Positions 54,590-63,476 of a DNA stretch of 64,000 bases are shown here, one piece after another. Under the pieces are notes generated by a model, which was given only the letters and a program-made list of their open reading frames with translations, ran no database searches and had not been told where the DNA came from. The stretch lies in NCBI RefSeq assembly GCF_002754195.1, contig NZ_PEEU01000001.1, positions 124,001 through 188,000 on the forward strand, in the 5' to 3' direction. The first letter of the stretch is position 1; each line of letters opens with the position of its first letter. Origin of the DNA: Flavobacterium sp. 9. GTDB taxonomy: Bacteria > Bacteroidota > Bacteroidia > Flavobacteriales > Flavobacteriaceae. The position numbers and the translations under genes are program-made.

Positions 54590-55606
54590 CTACAGCGAAT
54601 TTCTGTCAACCAAAACTGTTGGAATAATCTCCTGAATCTTTTTACGATTCAAAACAAAATTTGCCGCTTTTTTTCCCATTTCAGCGAAATCTGTGGAAAA
54701 AGTGGTAACTCCGTCAAAAATGATCTCTTTTACAATATCATCATTATGCGAAATAAACCCAATATCTTTCCCAATTTTAAGCCCTTTTACTTTAGAATCT
54801 TTTAGCATTTCCCAAAGTTCAAGATTGTGAATCGTGAAATATACTTTCCCTTTTTCAAGAGATCCTGAAACATATTCTTCCTTAATTACACCTTTTATAT
54901 CATAATCCTTCATGAATTTTTTAAACGAATTTAAAATCTCATCAGGTTCAGCAGACGATGGTTTAAAGAAGAAAATAATCTCATCATACTTCTTAATTTT
55001 ATCTTTTAACTGCACAAAAGCATTGTATGACGAATCGCCAAACTCTTGTGCAACATAATTATAATCTTCATCAGTATCTATATAACGGTCTACCAACAAA
55101 ACTCTGTTCGTTGGTAATAATTTCAAAACAGGCGGCGTTTTTACACTCGGAATTGGAGCGATAACAAACATTCCGTATTTTCCTTTTATATTTTGAACAA
55201 TGCTTTCGAAAGTATCAAAATTATTATGGTGAAAAAAGATATCTAACTGAACGTTTTTTCCAAGACCTTTTCTGAAATTTTCATAAAATGTCTCCTGAAA
55301 AATATCAAATGCAAAGATCAATAAAGCCACTTTTAGCTCTTGTTTTACATCATTTGTTGCCACAAAATAACCCAATCGGTTTTTTGATTCGATAATTCCT
55401 CTGTGTACAAGTTCTTTATAAGCTTTGGCAATAGTTTCTCTGGCAAAACCTAATTCGCTTATAAAAGTATTTACCGATGGAAGTAAATCACCTTTTGTGA
55501 CTACCTTTTCATCAATTGCATTAATTATTCCCTGAACCAATTGCTCATGTTTAGAGAAGGAATTTATAGATTCAAGATTTTTTATCTGTTGAATAATTTG
55601 CTTCAT
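54590..55606 (-). CDS. GntR-type regulator with periplasmic-binding-like effector domain
   Basis: 338 residues. A winged helix occupies 1-85 (HEQLVQGIINAIDEKVVTKGDLLPSVNTFISELGFARETIAKAYKELVHRGIIESK), with the GntR DNA-recognition helix. Residues 95-338 form a LacI-type sugar-binding domain ending AANFVLNRKKIQEIIPTVLVDRNSL. Such GntR/LacI hybrids in Bacteroidota repress carbohydrate genes until a sugar binds. The matching boxes before susC (52057) and the GH27-like gene (61948) are its likely targets. Its own promoter has TATATTTG at 55651-55644 on the minus strand. Confidence 0.9.
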   Translation of the reverse strand: MKQIIQQIKNLESINSFSKHEQLVQGIINAIDEKVVTKGDLLPSVNTFISELGFARETIAKAYKELVHRGIIESKNRLGYFVATNDVKQELKVALLIFAFDIFQETFYENFRKGLGKNVQLDIFFHHNNFDTFESIVQNIKGKYGMFVIAPIPSVKTPPVLKLLPTNRVLLVDRYIDTDEDYNYVAQEFGDSSYNAFVQLKDKIKKYDEIIFFFKPSSAEPDEILNSFKKFMKDYDIKGVIKEEYVSGSLEKGKVYFTIHNLELWEMLKDSKVKGLKIGKDIGFISHNDDIVKEIIFDGVTTFSTDFAEMGKKAANFVLNRKKIQEIIPTVLVDRNSL

Positions 55607-55643
55607 AAAACGGTTAAATAGGTATTTAATTAGAAATATATTA

Positions 55644-55651
55644 CAAATATA
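55644..55651 (-). promoter_or_regulatory. -7 element of the GntR-symporter unit
   Basis: The minus strand reads TATATTTG, an exact TAnnTTTG, 38 bp before the GntR start codon, in the 66-bp gap after the GH36 gene. No clear TTG lies upstream. Confidence 0.5.
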
Positions 55652-55672
55652 TACTAATGTTCGAGATTTAGT

Positions 55673-57877
55673 TTAGGCCTTAGTAATTTTTAGAACAACA
55701 CTTGTATTTGAAGAATTTACATTTGGATTAATTCCAACCTGCATTAAAAAATCTCCAGAGTAAGTTACCGTTTCTACCGCAGCTTTTTTATCCGGATAAA
55801 CATTGATTTCTTCCACTTTATAGTTTTGTCCCGCTTCAAGTCCTTTTAATTTTATCGGAAGATGTGTTCCAGCTTCATATCTTGAATTTACCAAATAGCT
55901 AAAAACAACTGCTTCATTACCATTTTTATTCACAAACATTACAGAAGCTGCATCATTACCCCAAGGATTTTGCAAACGATATTGATCTCCTTGCCAGATT
56001 GTAGTGCTCAAAGCGCCATAGTTTTTTATCGCTTGTTGCGCATAAGCTAAATCTTTCTCATTTAGATCTTTAACCACAATATCAAAACCTAATCTTCCCA
56101 TCATGGCAACATCAGTACGGTATTTAATAGGTTGTTTTCCCCAATCTGTAACGTGCGCCGCGATCGTTAAAGCAGGATAAAAATACGAGTATTCCCATTG
56201 CATATATACACGCTCCAAAGGATCTGTATTGTCACTTGGCCAAAATTCTGTAAAGTATTTCAAGGCTGCATAATCAACTCTTCCGCCACCACCGGAACAA
56301 AGCATCATTGGCACTTTTGGATATTTTACACGAATACGTTCCAGAACTTTGTAAAGTCCGTTTACATAATCTGTATAAAAATTATTTTGTTTGTCTTTCA
56401 AATTACTTGAATACGCGTTGTAAATCACCGCATTACAATCCCATTTGATATAAGCTAATTCCGGATTCTCAGTAAAAAGATTGTCTACAACTCCATAAAC
56501 AAAATCCTGAACTTTTGGATTTGACAAGTCTAAAACCAATTGATTACGGAAATAATGTTCCGCTCTTCCCGGTTGTTTTACAATCCATTCCGGATGTTTT
56601 TTGTACAAATCACTCGCAGGATTTACCATTTCAGGCTCAATCCAAATTCCAAATTTTACCTGATTGTCTTTAGCCGTTTTCACTAAAGTTCCAATTCCGT
56701 TTGGTAATTTCTTTTTGTTAACGTCCCAATCTCCAAGAGCCGCATCGTCATTGTTACGAGGATAATTGTTTCCGAACCATCCATCGTCCAATAAAAACAT
56801 ATCTACACCCAATTTTTTACTATCAGCGATAAGCACTTTTAATTTGTTTTCGTCAAAATTAAAATAAGTTGCTTCCCAGTTGTTAAGCAATGTCATACGA
56901 CTTCCTTTTCCGTCTAATATTTTATAATTTCTAGACCAATCGTGCAAATTACGACTTGCATTTCCTTTTCCTTTTGATGATAAAGTGTACCAAAATTTAG
57001 GCGTTGTAAAAACTTCATTTTTAGCCAATGAATAAGCTGCAGCAGCATTATTAATACCCGAAATAACACGAAGATTATTTAAAGGATCTAATTCTAAATC
57101 AGTTCTGAAATTTCCTGACCATTCCAATCCTGCAAACAAAACTTTTCCTTCGTCTTCTGTAGCAGGTTTATCAAGAGAAACCATAAATACTGAAGGCTGA
57201 AATAAATTGGCACGAGAACCTAATTTAGTATCTAAAACTTTAATTCCGTGTGTTAATTTCGTTTCCTCAGGCTGCATTTCTTTTGCCCAATCACCGTGAT
57301 ATTGATTCAAATAGAAATTATTATATCCTTTAAGGTATAAATTTGCCGAAGCATATTTGTTTAAAGTAATATTTGATTTTTCAGAATGCTGAATTGTTGT
57401 CCATTGCTCAATCACATCAGTATCATAATACGATTGAATAAACATATGAACCTCAATTGGATATACATTATCTTTAAGCGTAATTTCGGTTTGAGAAATT
57501 CCTGTTGCGATCGTTTTTGTAGTATGTTTTACGTATAATAAATCAAGCGAAGTATTTCCGTCTGCGTGCGTTACGGCGATTGCAGGTTCTAATAAATTTT
57601 TAGATCCAGATGGCGTATAAGCCGCATTATAAATCCCGGAATAATCTGTTCCCTGACGAAACTGACCCTGAATTTTTACATATTCAAAATCGTTTGCCAA
57701 TTTTTCTCCTAAATAAATGGTATTCAATTCTTTTCCCGGAGTTACTTGCAAAACAAGTGCATTACTTTTGGTTTTAACCGAGATAATTTCTTGTGCCGTT
57801 ATTGTGCTGCAATAACTCGTCAGAATAAAAAATGCGATCGTAAAAGACTGCCTTAAAGTTGTAAATTGTTTTTTCAT
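55673..57877 (-). CDS. Glycoside hydrolase family 36 alpha-galactosidase, exported
   Basis: 734 residues from ATG at 57877. A frame extending to 57967 would overlap the acetylesterase gene and gives no signal peptide. A signal peptide ends near TAQ (28). GH36 landmarks are FLLDDGWFGNN, ELAYIKWDCN with nucleophile Asp480, CSGGGGRVDY and FWPSDNTDPLERV with acid/base Asp549. It hydrolyses terminal alpha-1,6-galactose, retaining configuration, and is likely periplasmic. It follows the sialate acetylesterase gene by 19 bp and is the third gene of the unit headed by the GH27-like enzyme. Confidence 0.93.
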   Translation of the reverse strand: MKKQFTTLRQSFTIAFFILTSYCSTITAQEIISVKTKSNALVLQVTPGKELNTIYLGEKLANDFEYVKIQGQFRQGTDYSGIYNAAYTPSGSKNLLEPAIAVTHADGNTSLDLLYVKHTTKTIATGISQTEITLKDNVYPIEVHMFIQSYYDTDVIEQWTTIQHSEKSNITLNKYASANLYLKGYNNFYLNQYHGDWAKEMQPEETKLTHGIKVLDTKLGSRANLFQPSVFMVSLDKPATEDEGKVLFAGLEWSGNFRTDLELDPLNNLRVISGINNAAAAYSLAKNEVFTTPKFWYTLSSKGKGNASRNLHDWSRNYKILDGKGSRMTLLNNWEATYFNFDENKLKVLIADSKKLGVDMFLLDDGWFGNNYPRNNDDAALGDWDVNKKKLPNGIGTLVKTAKDNQVKFGIWIEPEMVNPASDLYKKHPEWIVKQPGRAEHYFRNQLVLDLSNPKVQDFVYGVVDNLFTENPELAYIKWDCNAVIYNAYSSNLKDKQNNFYTDYVNGLYKVLERIRVKYPKVPMMLCSGGGGRVDYAALKYFTEFWPSDNTDPLERVYMQWEYSYFYPALTIAAHVTDWGKQPIKYRTDVAMMGRLGFDIVVKDLNEKDLAYAQQAIKNYGALSTTIWQGDQYRLQNPWGNDAASVMFVNKNGNEAVVFSYLVNSRYEAGTHLPIKLKGLEAGQNYKVEEINVYPDKKAAVETVTYSGDFLMQVGINPNVNSSNTSVVLKITKA

Positions 57878-57896
57878 TTTATTATGTGTTATTTTC

Positions 57897-59873
57897 TTAT
57901 TTCTTTTCTTGTGTAATTCCTGCCCAAACATCTGTTCTAAAAGATGATGCCGGCAAACCTGATGCATTCGTTAAATTTCCGTCAGGATTATCAGCCCAAT
58001 TGCAGCGCACCGCAACCGGATTTGTTACGCCTTGAGCAAAAACTTCGACTTTGCCATTTACTATTTTAGCATCCGCCCAATGAAATTTTTGATCAGATCC
58101 AGCAATCGAAAATCCTTTTAGCAGATTGTCTCTGGGTTTTATATTTTCATTAAAATCAAAATCAATTGTCACGACATTTTGCTTTATAGAATAAGATTTA
58201 TAAAGTGGTCCCGAATAATCGATTTTGGTATTATATACTTTTGCCAAAGCTATATTTGCCAATCGACCTCCAACATCTTGCTTGTTTTTTGGGTGAATAT
58301 CTGCCCCGTTTCCAATATCAGTTGTAACAGCCATTCCCGTATTTGGCAATCTCAAAGCTTTAAATTGTGCTTCTCTTAATTCTGCCCAATCAGAATCTCC
58401 TGGTTGTTGTTTTTGTTCTTTATAATTTGCCAATTGAACAAAGAAAAACGGCAAATTTTTATCCTTGAATTTTTCTCTCCAATCGTTTATCAGCAACGGA
58501 AATAACTTCTGATATTGATACGCTCTTTCCGCATTACTTTCTCCCTGATACCAGATTACACCTTTTATTTTATAATCTATTATAGGTGAAATCATCGCAT
58601 TATAAATAGCACTTGGTCTATTTTGGCCTTGAGCCAAATACGGTTTTGCAGGCAAATCTTTACTGTCAACACCAATATTATATTTCCAGTCACCAACCAA
58701 TGAAATTGTTTCTTTATTTGATTTTAAAGCGATTTTTTCATCGCCATAAACTCCGCCATTTCCAGCTCCGTCAAAAACTCTTATTGTGATTGTATTTTCT
58801 CCTTTTTTCAGAAATTTCGCTGGAATTGTATAATGACGTTCAACATTATAACCTTTGGTTTCGCCAATATAGTTTCCGTTTACCCAAATCATATCTTCAT
58901 CATCTGCATAATAACTTAGACTAAAGTCTACATTATTATCCTGAACTGTAATTTTTTTTCTAAACCAAACTACTCCATCAAAATTGCCTAATCCATTAGT
59001 ATCAAAAAAAGAAGGAAGTTTCATTATTTTCCAAGTCGAATCATCCAAATTGGATGTTGCCCAAATTGCTTTTTCTTCAGAAAATCCTTTATCCGAAGCT
59101 GTCAAATTCTTTTCCCAAACCGCCATATCAGCATTATATTTTTGCAGTAATGCAGCGTTATCAGTTTCAGATTTCATGGCTTTAATTTCCGTATCAAAAT
59201 CATGAATTGTCGTTAACGCTCCAGAACTTGTCCAGGCTTCGATAAGCGTTCCTCCCCAAGAAGAATGAATTAACCCTATAGGAATCTTTTTTTCGTTGTA
59301 AATCTTTCTGGCAAAAAAATAAGCTGTTGCGCTAAAATCTGCAATAGTTTTTGGATCGCAAACATTCCAGCCATCGTGTTGTACTTTTAAGGTACTTAAT
59401 GGTAAAGTACTTTCTATATGTTCAGCCTGCAATAATCGTATTTGAGGATAATTTGCGTTTTCAATTTCTTCCTTATAATTATTGATTTTTCCCCAACCTT
59501 CCAGAGGCATTTCCATATTACTTTGTCCGGAACACAACCAAACTTCACCAATCAAAACATTATTAAGCGTTTTTACAGATCCATCATTTATTGTAATTGT
59601 ATAAGGTCCGCCATAAATGGGAGTTTTTAAAATCACTTTCCATTTACCATTTTCTACCTTAGAACTATATGATTTTTTATCCCAGGAAGTTATAATAGTT
59701 ACCGATTTTCCGTCACTTTCTCCCCAAAACGGAACTGCACTTTTTTGTTGCAATACCATATTATCTGTAAAGAAAGATGGTAATGATACCGTAGCATTAA
59801 CGCTATTTAACGATAGAATAAACAATGCTAATACAAGCATCATATTCTTAAAAAGATGTTTTTTCAGCTGCAT
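57897..59873 (-). CDS. Sialate O-acetylesterase-like SGNH esterase
   Basis: 658 residues with a signal peptide ending near VNA (26). The SGNH nucleophile is Ser118 in VWLCSGQSNMEMPL; the catalytic Asp-His pair is in GNGADIHPKNKQDVG near residue 540. Between the halves, about 280-400, a jelly-roll insertion like a beta-galactosidase sugar-binding domain (WFRKKITVQDNNVDFSLSYYADDEDMIWVNG) is present, as is usual for this family. Family members remove acetyl groups from sialic acids and also from plant glycans; no sialidase is nearby, so acetylated plant glycan is more likely. It begins 4 bp after the GH27-like stop codon. Confidence 0.88.
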   Translation of the reverse strand: MQLKKHLFKNMMLVLALFILSLNSVNATVSLPSFFTDNMVLQQKSAVPFWGESDGKSVTIITSWDKKSYSSKVENGKWKVILKTPIYGGPYTITINDGSVKTLNNVLIGEVWLCSGQSNMEMPLEGWGKINNYKEEIENANYPQIRLLQAEHIESTLPLSTLKVQHDGWNVCDPKTIADFSATAYFFARKIYNEKKIPIGLIHSSWGGTLIEAWTSSGALTTIHDFDTEIKAMKSETDNAALLQKYNADMAVWEKNLTASDKGFSEEKAIWATSNLDDSTWKIMKLPSFFDTNGLGNFDGVVWFRKKITVQDNNVDFSLSYYADDEDMIWVNGNYIGETKGYNVERHYTIPAKFLKKGENTITIRVFDGAGNGGVYGDEKIALKSNKETISLVGDWKYNIGVDSKDLPAKPYLAQGQNRPSAIYNAMISPIIDYKIKGVIWYQGESNAERAYQYQKLFPLLINDWREKFKDKNLPFFFVQLANYKEQKQQPGDSDWAELREAQFKALRLPNTGMAVTTDIGNGADIHPKNKQDVGGRLANIALAKVYNTKIDYSGPLYKSYSIKQNVVTIDFDFNENIKPRDNLLKGFSIAGSDQKFHWADAKIVNGKVEVFAQGVTNPVAVRCNWADNPDGNLTNASGLPASSFRTDVWAGITQEKK

Positions 59874-59877
59874 TTTA

Positions 59878-61929
59878 TTAGTGATTTATAACTTTATACA
59901 AATGCGCATCTTTAGCGCCAAGAGTGACTTTTATAACATTGTTTTTTACGTCAATATTTTCAGAAGTAAAAAGATCCTGCAATTTATAATTACCGTTTTT
60001 TATCCCTAATCTTTCCAAAGGAAGTTCATAATTTTTACTTGAAGCGCCATAATTTAAAACTGCGATATACCAATCATTACCAATTTTTTGTTCGAAAACT
60101 TCAGTAGTTAATTTTCCGGTATTTCCTTCTACAGGACGGAATGCAACTCCATTTGCAACAATTTTTAAAAGCTCTTTATTCTGAAGCCATTCCTTAGCAC
60201 GTTTGCTCCAGATTCCATCTTTGCTATAATCATCACCAGTAATCAAAGTTCCGGTAATAACCGCCGAAATTAATCTCGCACGATTTTCGCCTTCTGTAAC
60301 ATCTGCAAAAACCACGTGATCAGCATCAATATAATCGTAAGCATACGTTTGCCACCAACCATAATTAACACTATTTAAGGTATATTGTGTTTGCTCAATT
60401 GTTTTCCAGGCATCGCACGCAATACGACGAACGTGTGCATAACGAGAAGTTGCCATATTTGGAGAAATCGCAGCATAAATAAGCATTTGTCCGTCAAGAG
60501 CTTTTACTAAATGCTCCATTCCTACTTTGTAAGCTTGCATTCCAGTCGTAACATTTTTATCATAAAACGAAGTAGATTCCGCAGCAGCGTGACCTAAAAA
60601 GTCGATTTTAATCATTTTAAAACCGCACGCTTTTAGTTTATTAATCACATAATCAACACGCTTAAGCGTTCCCGGATGCGTAGGATCAATGGCACGAGCG
60701 CCATCAAAATCAAAATAAGTATTTCCGGTTTTTGTCCACATTTCACCAAAAGTATAATCACTTCCTTCGGCTTTTCGATTTGGACCATCTTTCCAACCCC
60801 AATCTGTAAAAGGTGCCCAATATGCTCCCGGTTCCAGACCTTTGCTTTTGCAATAATCTGCAAACTCTTTTAATTTACTAAAATCTCCGGTAAATCCACC
60901 TTTAACCATATTATCCCAAAAAGAATCTAAATCGATAAAAGCGGTATTTCCAACACGAAATTGCGGAATTGAATTGGCAAAGAAATCTGCCACTTTAGTC
61001 GTATTATCATAATTGATTTTTTCCATCAAAACGCCCCAACTATTCCATCCAACCGGAGTTGGTTTATCCCACGCAAAGACAAAAGGTTTCTCGACAATGC
61101 GATTCGTTTTGGCATATTCTTCCATTCCGTTTCTCCAATCAGAATAATATCCAACAAAGAATTTTGGAGACGAAACTTTATCGCCTTTTACAATTCCGTG
61201 TGCAATACTATCACGTGTAGTTTCTTTTTCTGAATATCCTGCCCAAGCAGAAAATAACGGTTCCTTATCTTTATTGATCGTTTTTACAGCACTTTTCCAA
61301 ACCGTATGTTCAAGAGAACCAACGATAAAACCATTTCGCGAAGTATTATTAAAAAGAATCCCAACTTCTGCACTTGTATTTTGAGAAACTGCATCTAGTT
61401 TTTTCGAATCATAACTTATAAAAGCGTCATTATCATATGGAACAAAAACAGTTTGCAGATTTTCGATTTTGTCAAAGCCAACTTTTCCTAAATCTAATGG
61501 CGAAATATAATTGGTTACAATTTGATTTCCGTTGCCTAAAATTTCAGTTTGAGTTATAAAGTATGACTGATTGTTATAAGTTATAAAACTCTGGATTATC
61601 GTTGGATTATTTTTATCTTTATATGTAAGCGTATATTTTAAACCTTTCCCTAAATTGTCATTAATCGTTTCTTTTGATAAAACAGCTTCCGGATAATCGC
61701 TCACAGAAATTGTTTTACCATTCACAATAACCGAAGCTTTTGCTCCAGAAAAAATGTTTTTTCCGGATTGACTTACGGCAATTGTTTTTTGTTGAACATC
61801 ATAAGTAATAATTCCGCTTTTGCCATAAGTCATTTTGATGCTCTTTTGAGCTTGCGCCGAATTGCAAAAAATGACCATAAATAAAACGGACAAAAACATG
61901 TTTTTTAACAGGAAATGATACTGTCTCAT
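59878..61929 (-). CDS. GH27/GH36-clan alpha-galactosidase-like enzyme, exported
   Basis: 683 residues with a signal peptide ending near AQAQ (28). The catalytic barrel starts at PVGWNSWGVL (292-301), and the nucleophile Asp443 is in KMIKIDFLGHAA, the clan GH-D motif. The aromatic run AYWAPFTDWGWKDGP also fits. A large N-terminal beta domain (30-280) precedes it, longer than in simple GH27 enzymes. It should cleave alpha-galactosides or related alpha-linked sugars. It is the first gene of its operon; the start codon is 19 bp from the operator box at 61948. Confidence 0.88.
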   Translation of the reverse strand: MRQYHFLLKNMFLSVLFMVIFCNSAQAQKSIKMTYGKSGIITYDVQQKTIAVSQSGKNIFSGAKASVIVNGKTISVSDYPEAVLSKETINDNLGKGLKYTLTYKDKNNPTIIQSFITYNNQSYFITQTEILGNGNQIVTNYISPLDLGKVGFDKIENLQTVFVPYDNDAFISYDSKKLDAVSQNTSAEVGILFNNTSRNGFIVGSLEHTVWKSAVKTINKDKEPLFSAWAGYSEKETTRDSIAHGIVKGDKVSSPKFFVGYYSDWRNGMEEYAKTNRIVEKPFVFAWDKPTPVGWNSWGVLMEKINYDNTTKVADFFANSIPQFRVGNTAFIDLDSFWDNMVKGGFTGDFSKLKEFADYCKSKGLEPGAYWAPFTDWGWKDGPNRKAEGSDYTFGEMWTKTGNTYFDFDGARAIDPTHPGTLKRVDYVINKLKACGFKMIKIDFLGHAAAESTSFYDKNVTTGMQAYKVGMEHLVKALDGQMLIYAAISPNMATSRYAHVRRIACDAWKTIEQTQYTLNSVNYGWWQTYAYDYIDADHVVFADVTEGENRARLISAVITGTLITGDDYSKDGIWSKRAKEWLQNKELLKIVANGVAFRPVEGNTGKLTTEVFEQKIGNDWYIAVLNYGASSKNYELPLERLGIKNGNYKLQDLFTSENIDVKNNVIKVTLGAKDAHLYKVINH

Positions 61930-61947
61930 TAAATAAAGTTTTGGTTA

Positions 61948-62004
61948 TTATACTATTCTATACTACAATAATACAAATTATAATTTATTCTGCAAGAACT
62001 TCAA
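61948..62004 (-). promoter_or_regulatory. GH27-unit promoter with shared PUL operator box
   Basis: Reading the minus strand, TTG (62004-62002), a 20-bp spacer and ATAATTTG (61981-61974) are followed at once by GTAGTATAGAATAGTATAA (to 61948). The box differs from that before susC at only 2 of about 30 positions. Confidence 0.7.
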
Positions 62005-62239
62005 AAAAAAATGTTCGCCAGTTCTTTTAAAAACCATGCTAAACATCACGGAATCAGCTATTTTAAAATTTTAATAATATTACACTTTTTTAGTCAAATA
62101 GTCAATTTGACAATAATTCTTTTTAAAGATATCCTAAAAGTTTAGTAAACACATAGATTGTGTCTTTAAAATTTTAACGCCACAGATTAATGGATTAAAA
62201 TGATATAATTTATGGAGTTATTTTAATCCGTAGAATATA

Positions 62240-62470
62240 AATTATTTGCATAACGCTAAAATATATCGCTCCCCAGGAGCTTTGATCCTATTGTGTGCAA
62301 ATATTCTATAAATATAATGCCCCTCTGGAGCATATCTTAGTGAATATTTATTGCTATGATATTATGCTTTCCGTAACTGTTGAACAAAGGAATAAAAATC
62401 CCATAGGGATGTTATATTTATAGAAAAATTTATATTTTATCGCATTAGAACCCCATCGGGGTGAAATTAT
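62240..62470. repeat. Cluster of short GC-rich palindromes
   Basis: Short palindromes GCTCCCCAGGAGC, GCCCCTCTGGAGC, ATCCCATAGGGAT and ACCCCATCGGGGT occur at intervals of 50-70 bp in otherwise AT-rich, gene-free sequence. They resemble the short hairpin repeats scattered in many Bacteroidota genomes. Confidence 0.6.
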
Positions 62471-62474
62471 AATT

Positions 62475-62600
62475 GCCTCCAGCTTTAGCTGGAGGTATAA
62501 AACAAACACAAAGATTTGGCTTTAGCCGAATTTCTTCATTATTTGGCTAAAGCCATTTGTTATCAATTCTTCAAACTCCAGCTAAAGCTGGAGCCTATTT
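62475..62600. repeat. CTTTAGCTGGAG palindromic repeat, copy 2
   Basis: GCCTCCAGCTTTAGCTGGAG at the left and CTCCAGCTAAAGCTGGAGCC at the right enclose TTGGCTTTAGCC and GGCTAAAGCCA, the architecture of 41545-41681. Confidence 0.85.
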
Positions 62601-62619
62601 ACTAACTTTTACACATAAA

Positions 62620-62640
62620 AAAAGGAGCATTAAAACTCCT
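62620..62640 (-). terminator. Terminator of the second Crp/Fnr gene
   Basis: On the minus strand AGGAGTTTTAATGCTCCT is followed by a run of T, 36 bp after the stop codon. Confidence 0.7.
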
Positions 62641-62676
62641 ATTCTACTTTATAACGACAATCGATAAAGTCAAAAC

Positions 62677-63258
62677 TTATCCATTTTTCAAATGTTTTGC
62701 TCTCAATCTGCTTAGAAACTCGGGCGTGATTCCTAAATAAGAAGCAATATATTGTTGCGAAACCCGTTGCGATAATGTTGGATATCGATTCACAAATTCT
62801 ACATATTGTTCCATTGCCGTTGAAGAAACGGTTTTGAACAAGCGCTTTTGCAATTTCGATAAATGCCTTTGAATCATTAACCTAAACATACGCTCTAATT
62901 GCGGAACTTCATTGATTAAATTTTCTTTCGTTTGACGACTTAAAACCAGTAACTCACAATCTTCAAGCGTTTCAATATACATATCACTTGGCACCTGATC
63001 CTCAAAACTCGTAATATCACTTACCCACCAATCTTCGGTTGCAAATTGCAGTGTCAGTTCTATTCCGTCGCGATCAACGAAATATTCTCTTATGCAACCT
63101 TTATTTATATAAGCTTCAAAATTGCAGATTTCACCTGCATGTAATAAAATTGTTTTCTTAGGAACTTTTCTAAACTCCAGACTGTTTTCAAAAATTTTAA
63201 TCTCTTGTTCTGATAGTCTGGCAAATCTGGAAAGATAATCGTGTATTTTCTCAAACAT
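62677..63258 (-). CDS. Crp/Fnr-family transcriptional regulator (second)
   Basis: 193 residues from ATG at 63258, preferred to the 31-residue longer frame because alignment with other family members begins at MFEKIHDYLSRFARLSEQEI. It has the nucleotide-binding-like barrel (KTILLHAGEICNFEAYINKGCIREYF) and a C-terminal helix-turn-helix (QYIASYLGITPEFLSRLRAK). The recognition helix TPEFLSR lacks the Arg-Glu pair of the regulator at 2699, so it should read a different site. It stands alone between repeat clusters and its targets are unknown. Confidence 0.85.
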   Translation of the reverse strand: MFEKIHDYLSRFARLSEQEIKIFENSLEFRKVPKKTILLHAGEICNFEAYINKGCIREYFVDRDGIELTLQFATEDWWVSDITSFEDQVPSDMYIETLEDCELLVLSRQTKENLINEVPQLERMFRLMIQRHLSKLQKRLFKTVSSTAMEQYVEFVNRYPTLSQRVSQQYIASYLGITPEFLSRLRAKHLKNG

Positions 63259-63360
63259 CTTTAAAACTTGTTTAGTAGGATTGCTTTTGGTAACAAGTCG
63301 TAAATATAAGATGTATTTATTTAAAGTGTTTGTTGCGATTGTTTTTATCAACGTTAATTT

Positions 63361-63430
63361 ATAGACAACGAATATCCGTAGTGGCTCACAATATTAATCT
63401 ATCGACAACGAATATCCGTAGAGGCGCACA
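63361..63430. repeat. Two 30-bp direct repeats, 40-bp period
   Basis: GACAACGAATATCCGTAG recurs at 63364 and 63404 with matching flanks (ATAGAC/ATCGAC and GGCTCACA/GGCGCACA). The second runs into the inverted REP-like copy at 63418-63448. Confidence 0.8.
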
Positions 63431-63448
63431 GCAGTGCGTCTCCGCATA
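63418..63448. repeat. REP-like repeat, inverted copy
   Basis: GTAGAGGCGCACAGCAGTGC followed by GTCTCCGCATA is the reverse complement of the copy at 52655-52685 over 31 bases. Confidence 0.85.
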
Positions 63449-63476
63449 AATTATACACAAAAATTACGCCCTAAAA

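Noticed and set aside
57878..57967. Longer GH36 start overlapping the acetylesterase gene
   Set aside because: The extension is basic and lacks a signal peptide, while the ATG at 57877 is followed by a good one.
63361..63430. Possible CRISPR array from two 30-bp repeats separated by 10 bp
   Set aside because: Only two units, a spacer far too short, and no cas genes; it adjoins a REP-like repeat.
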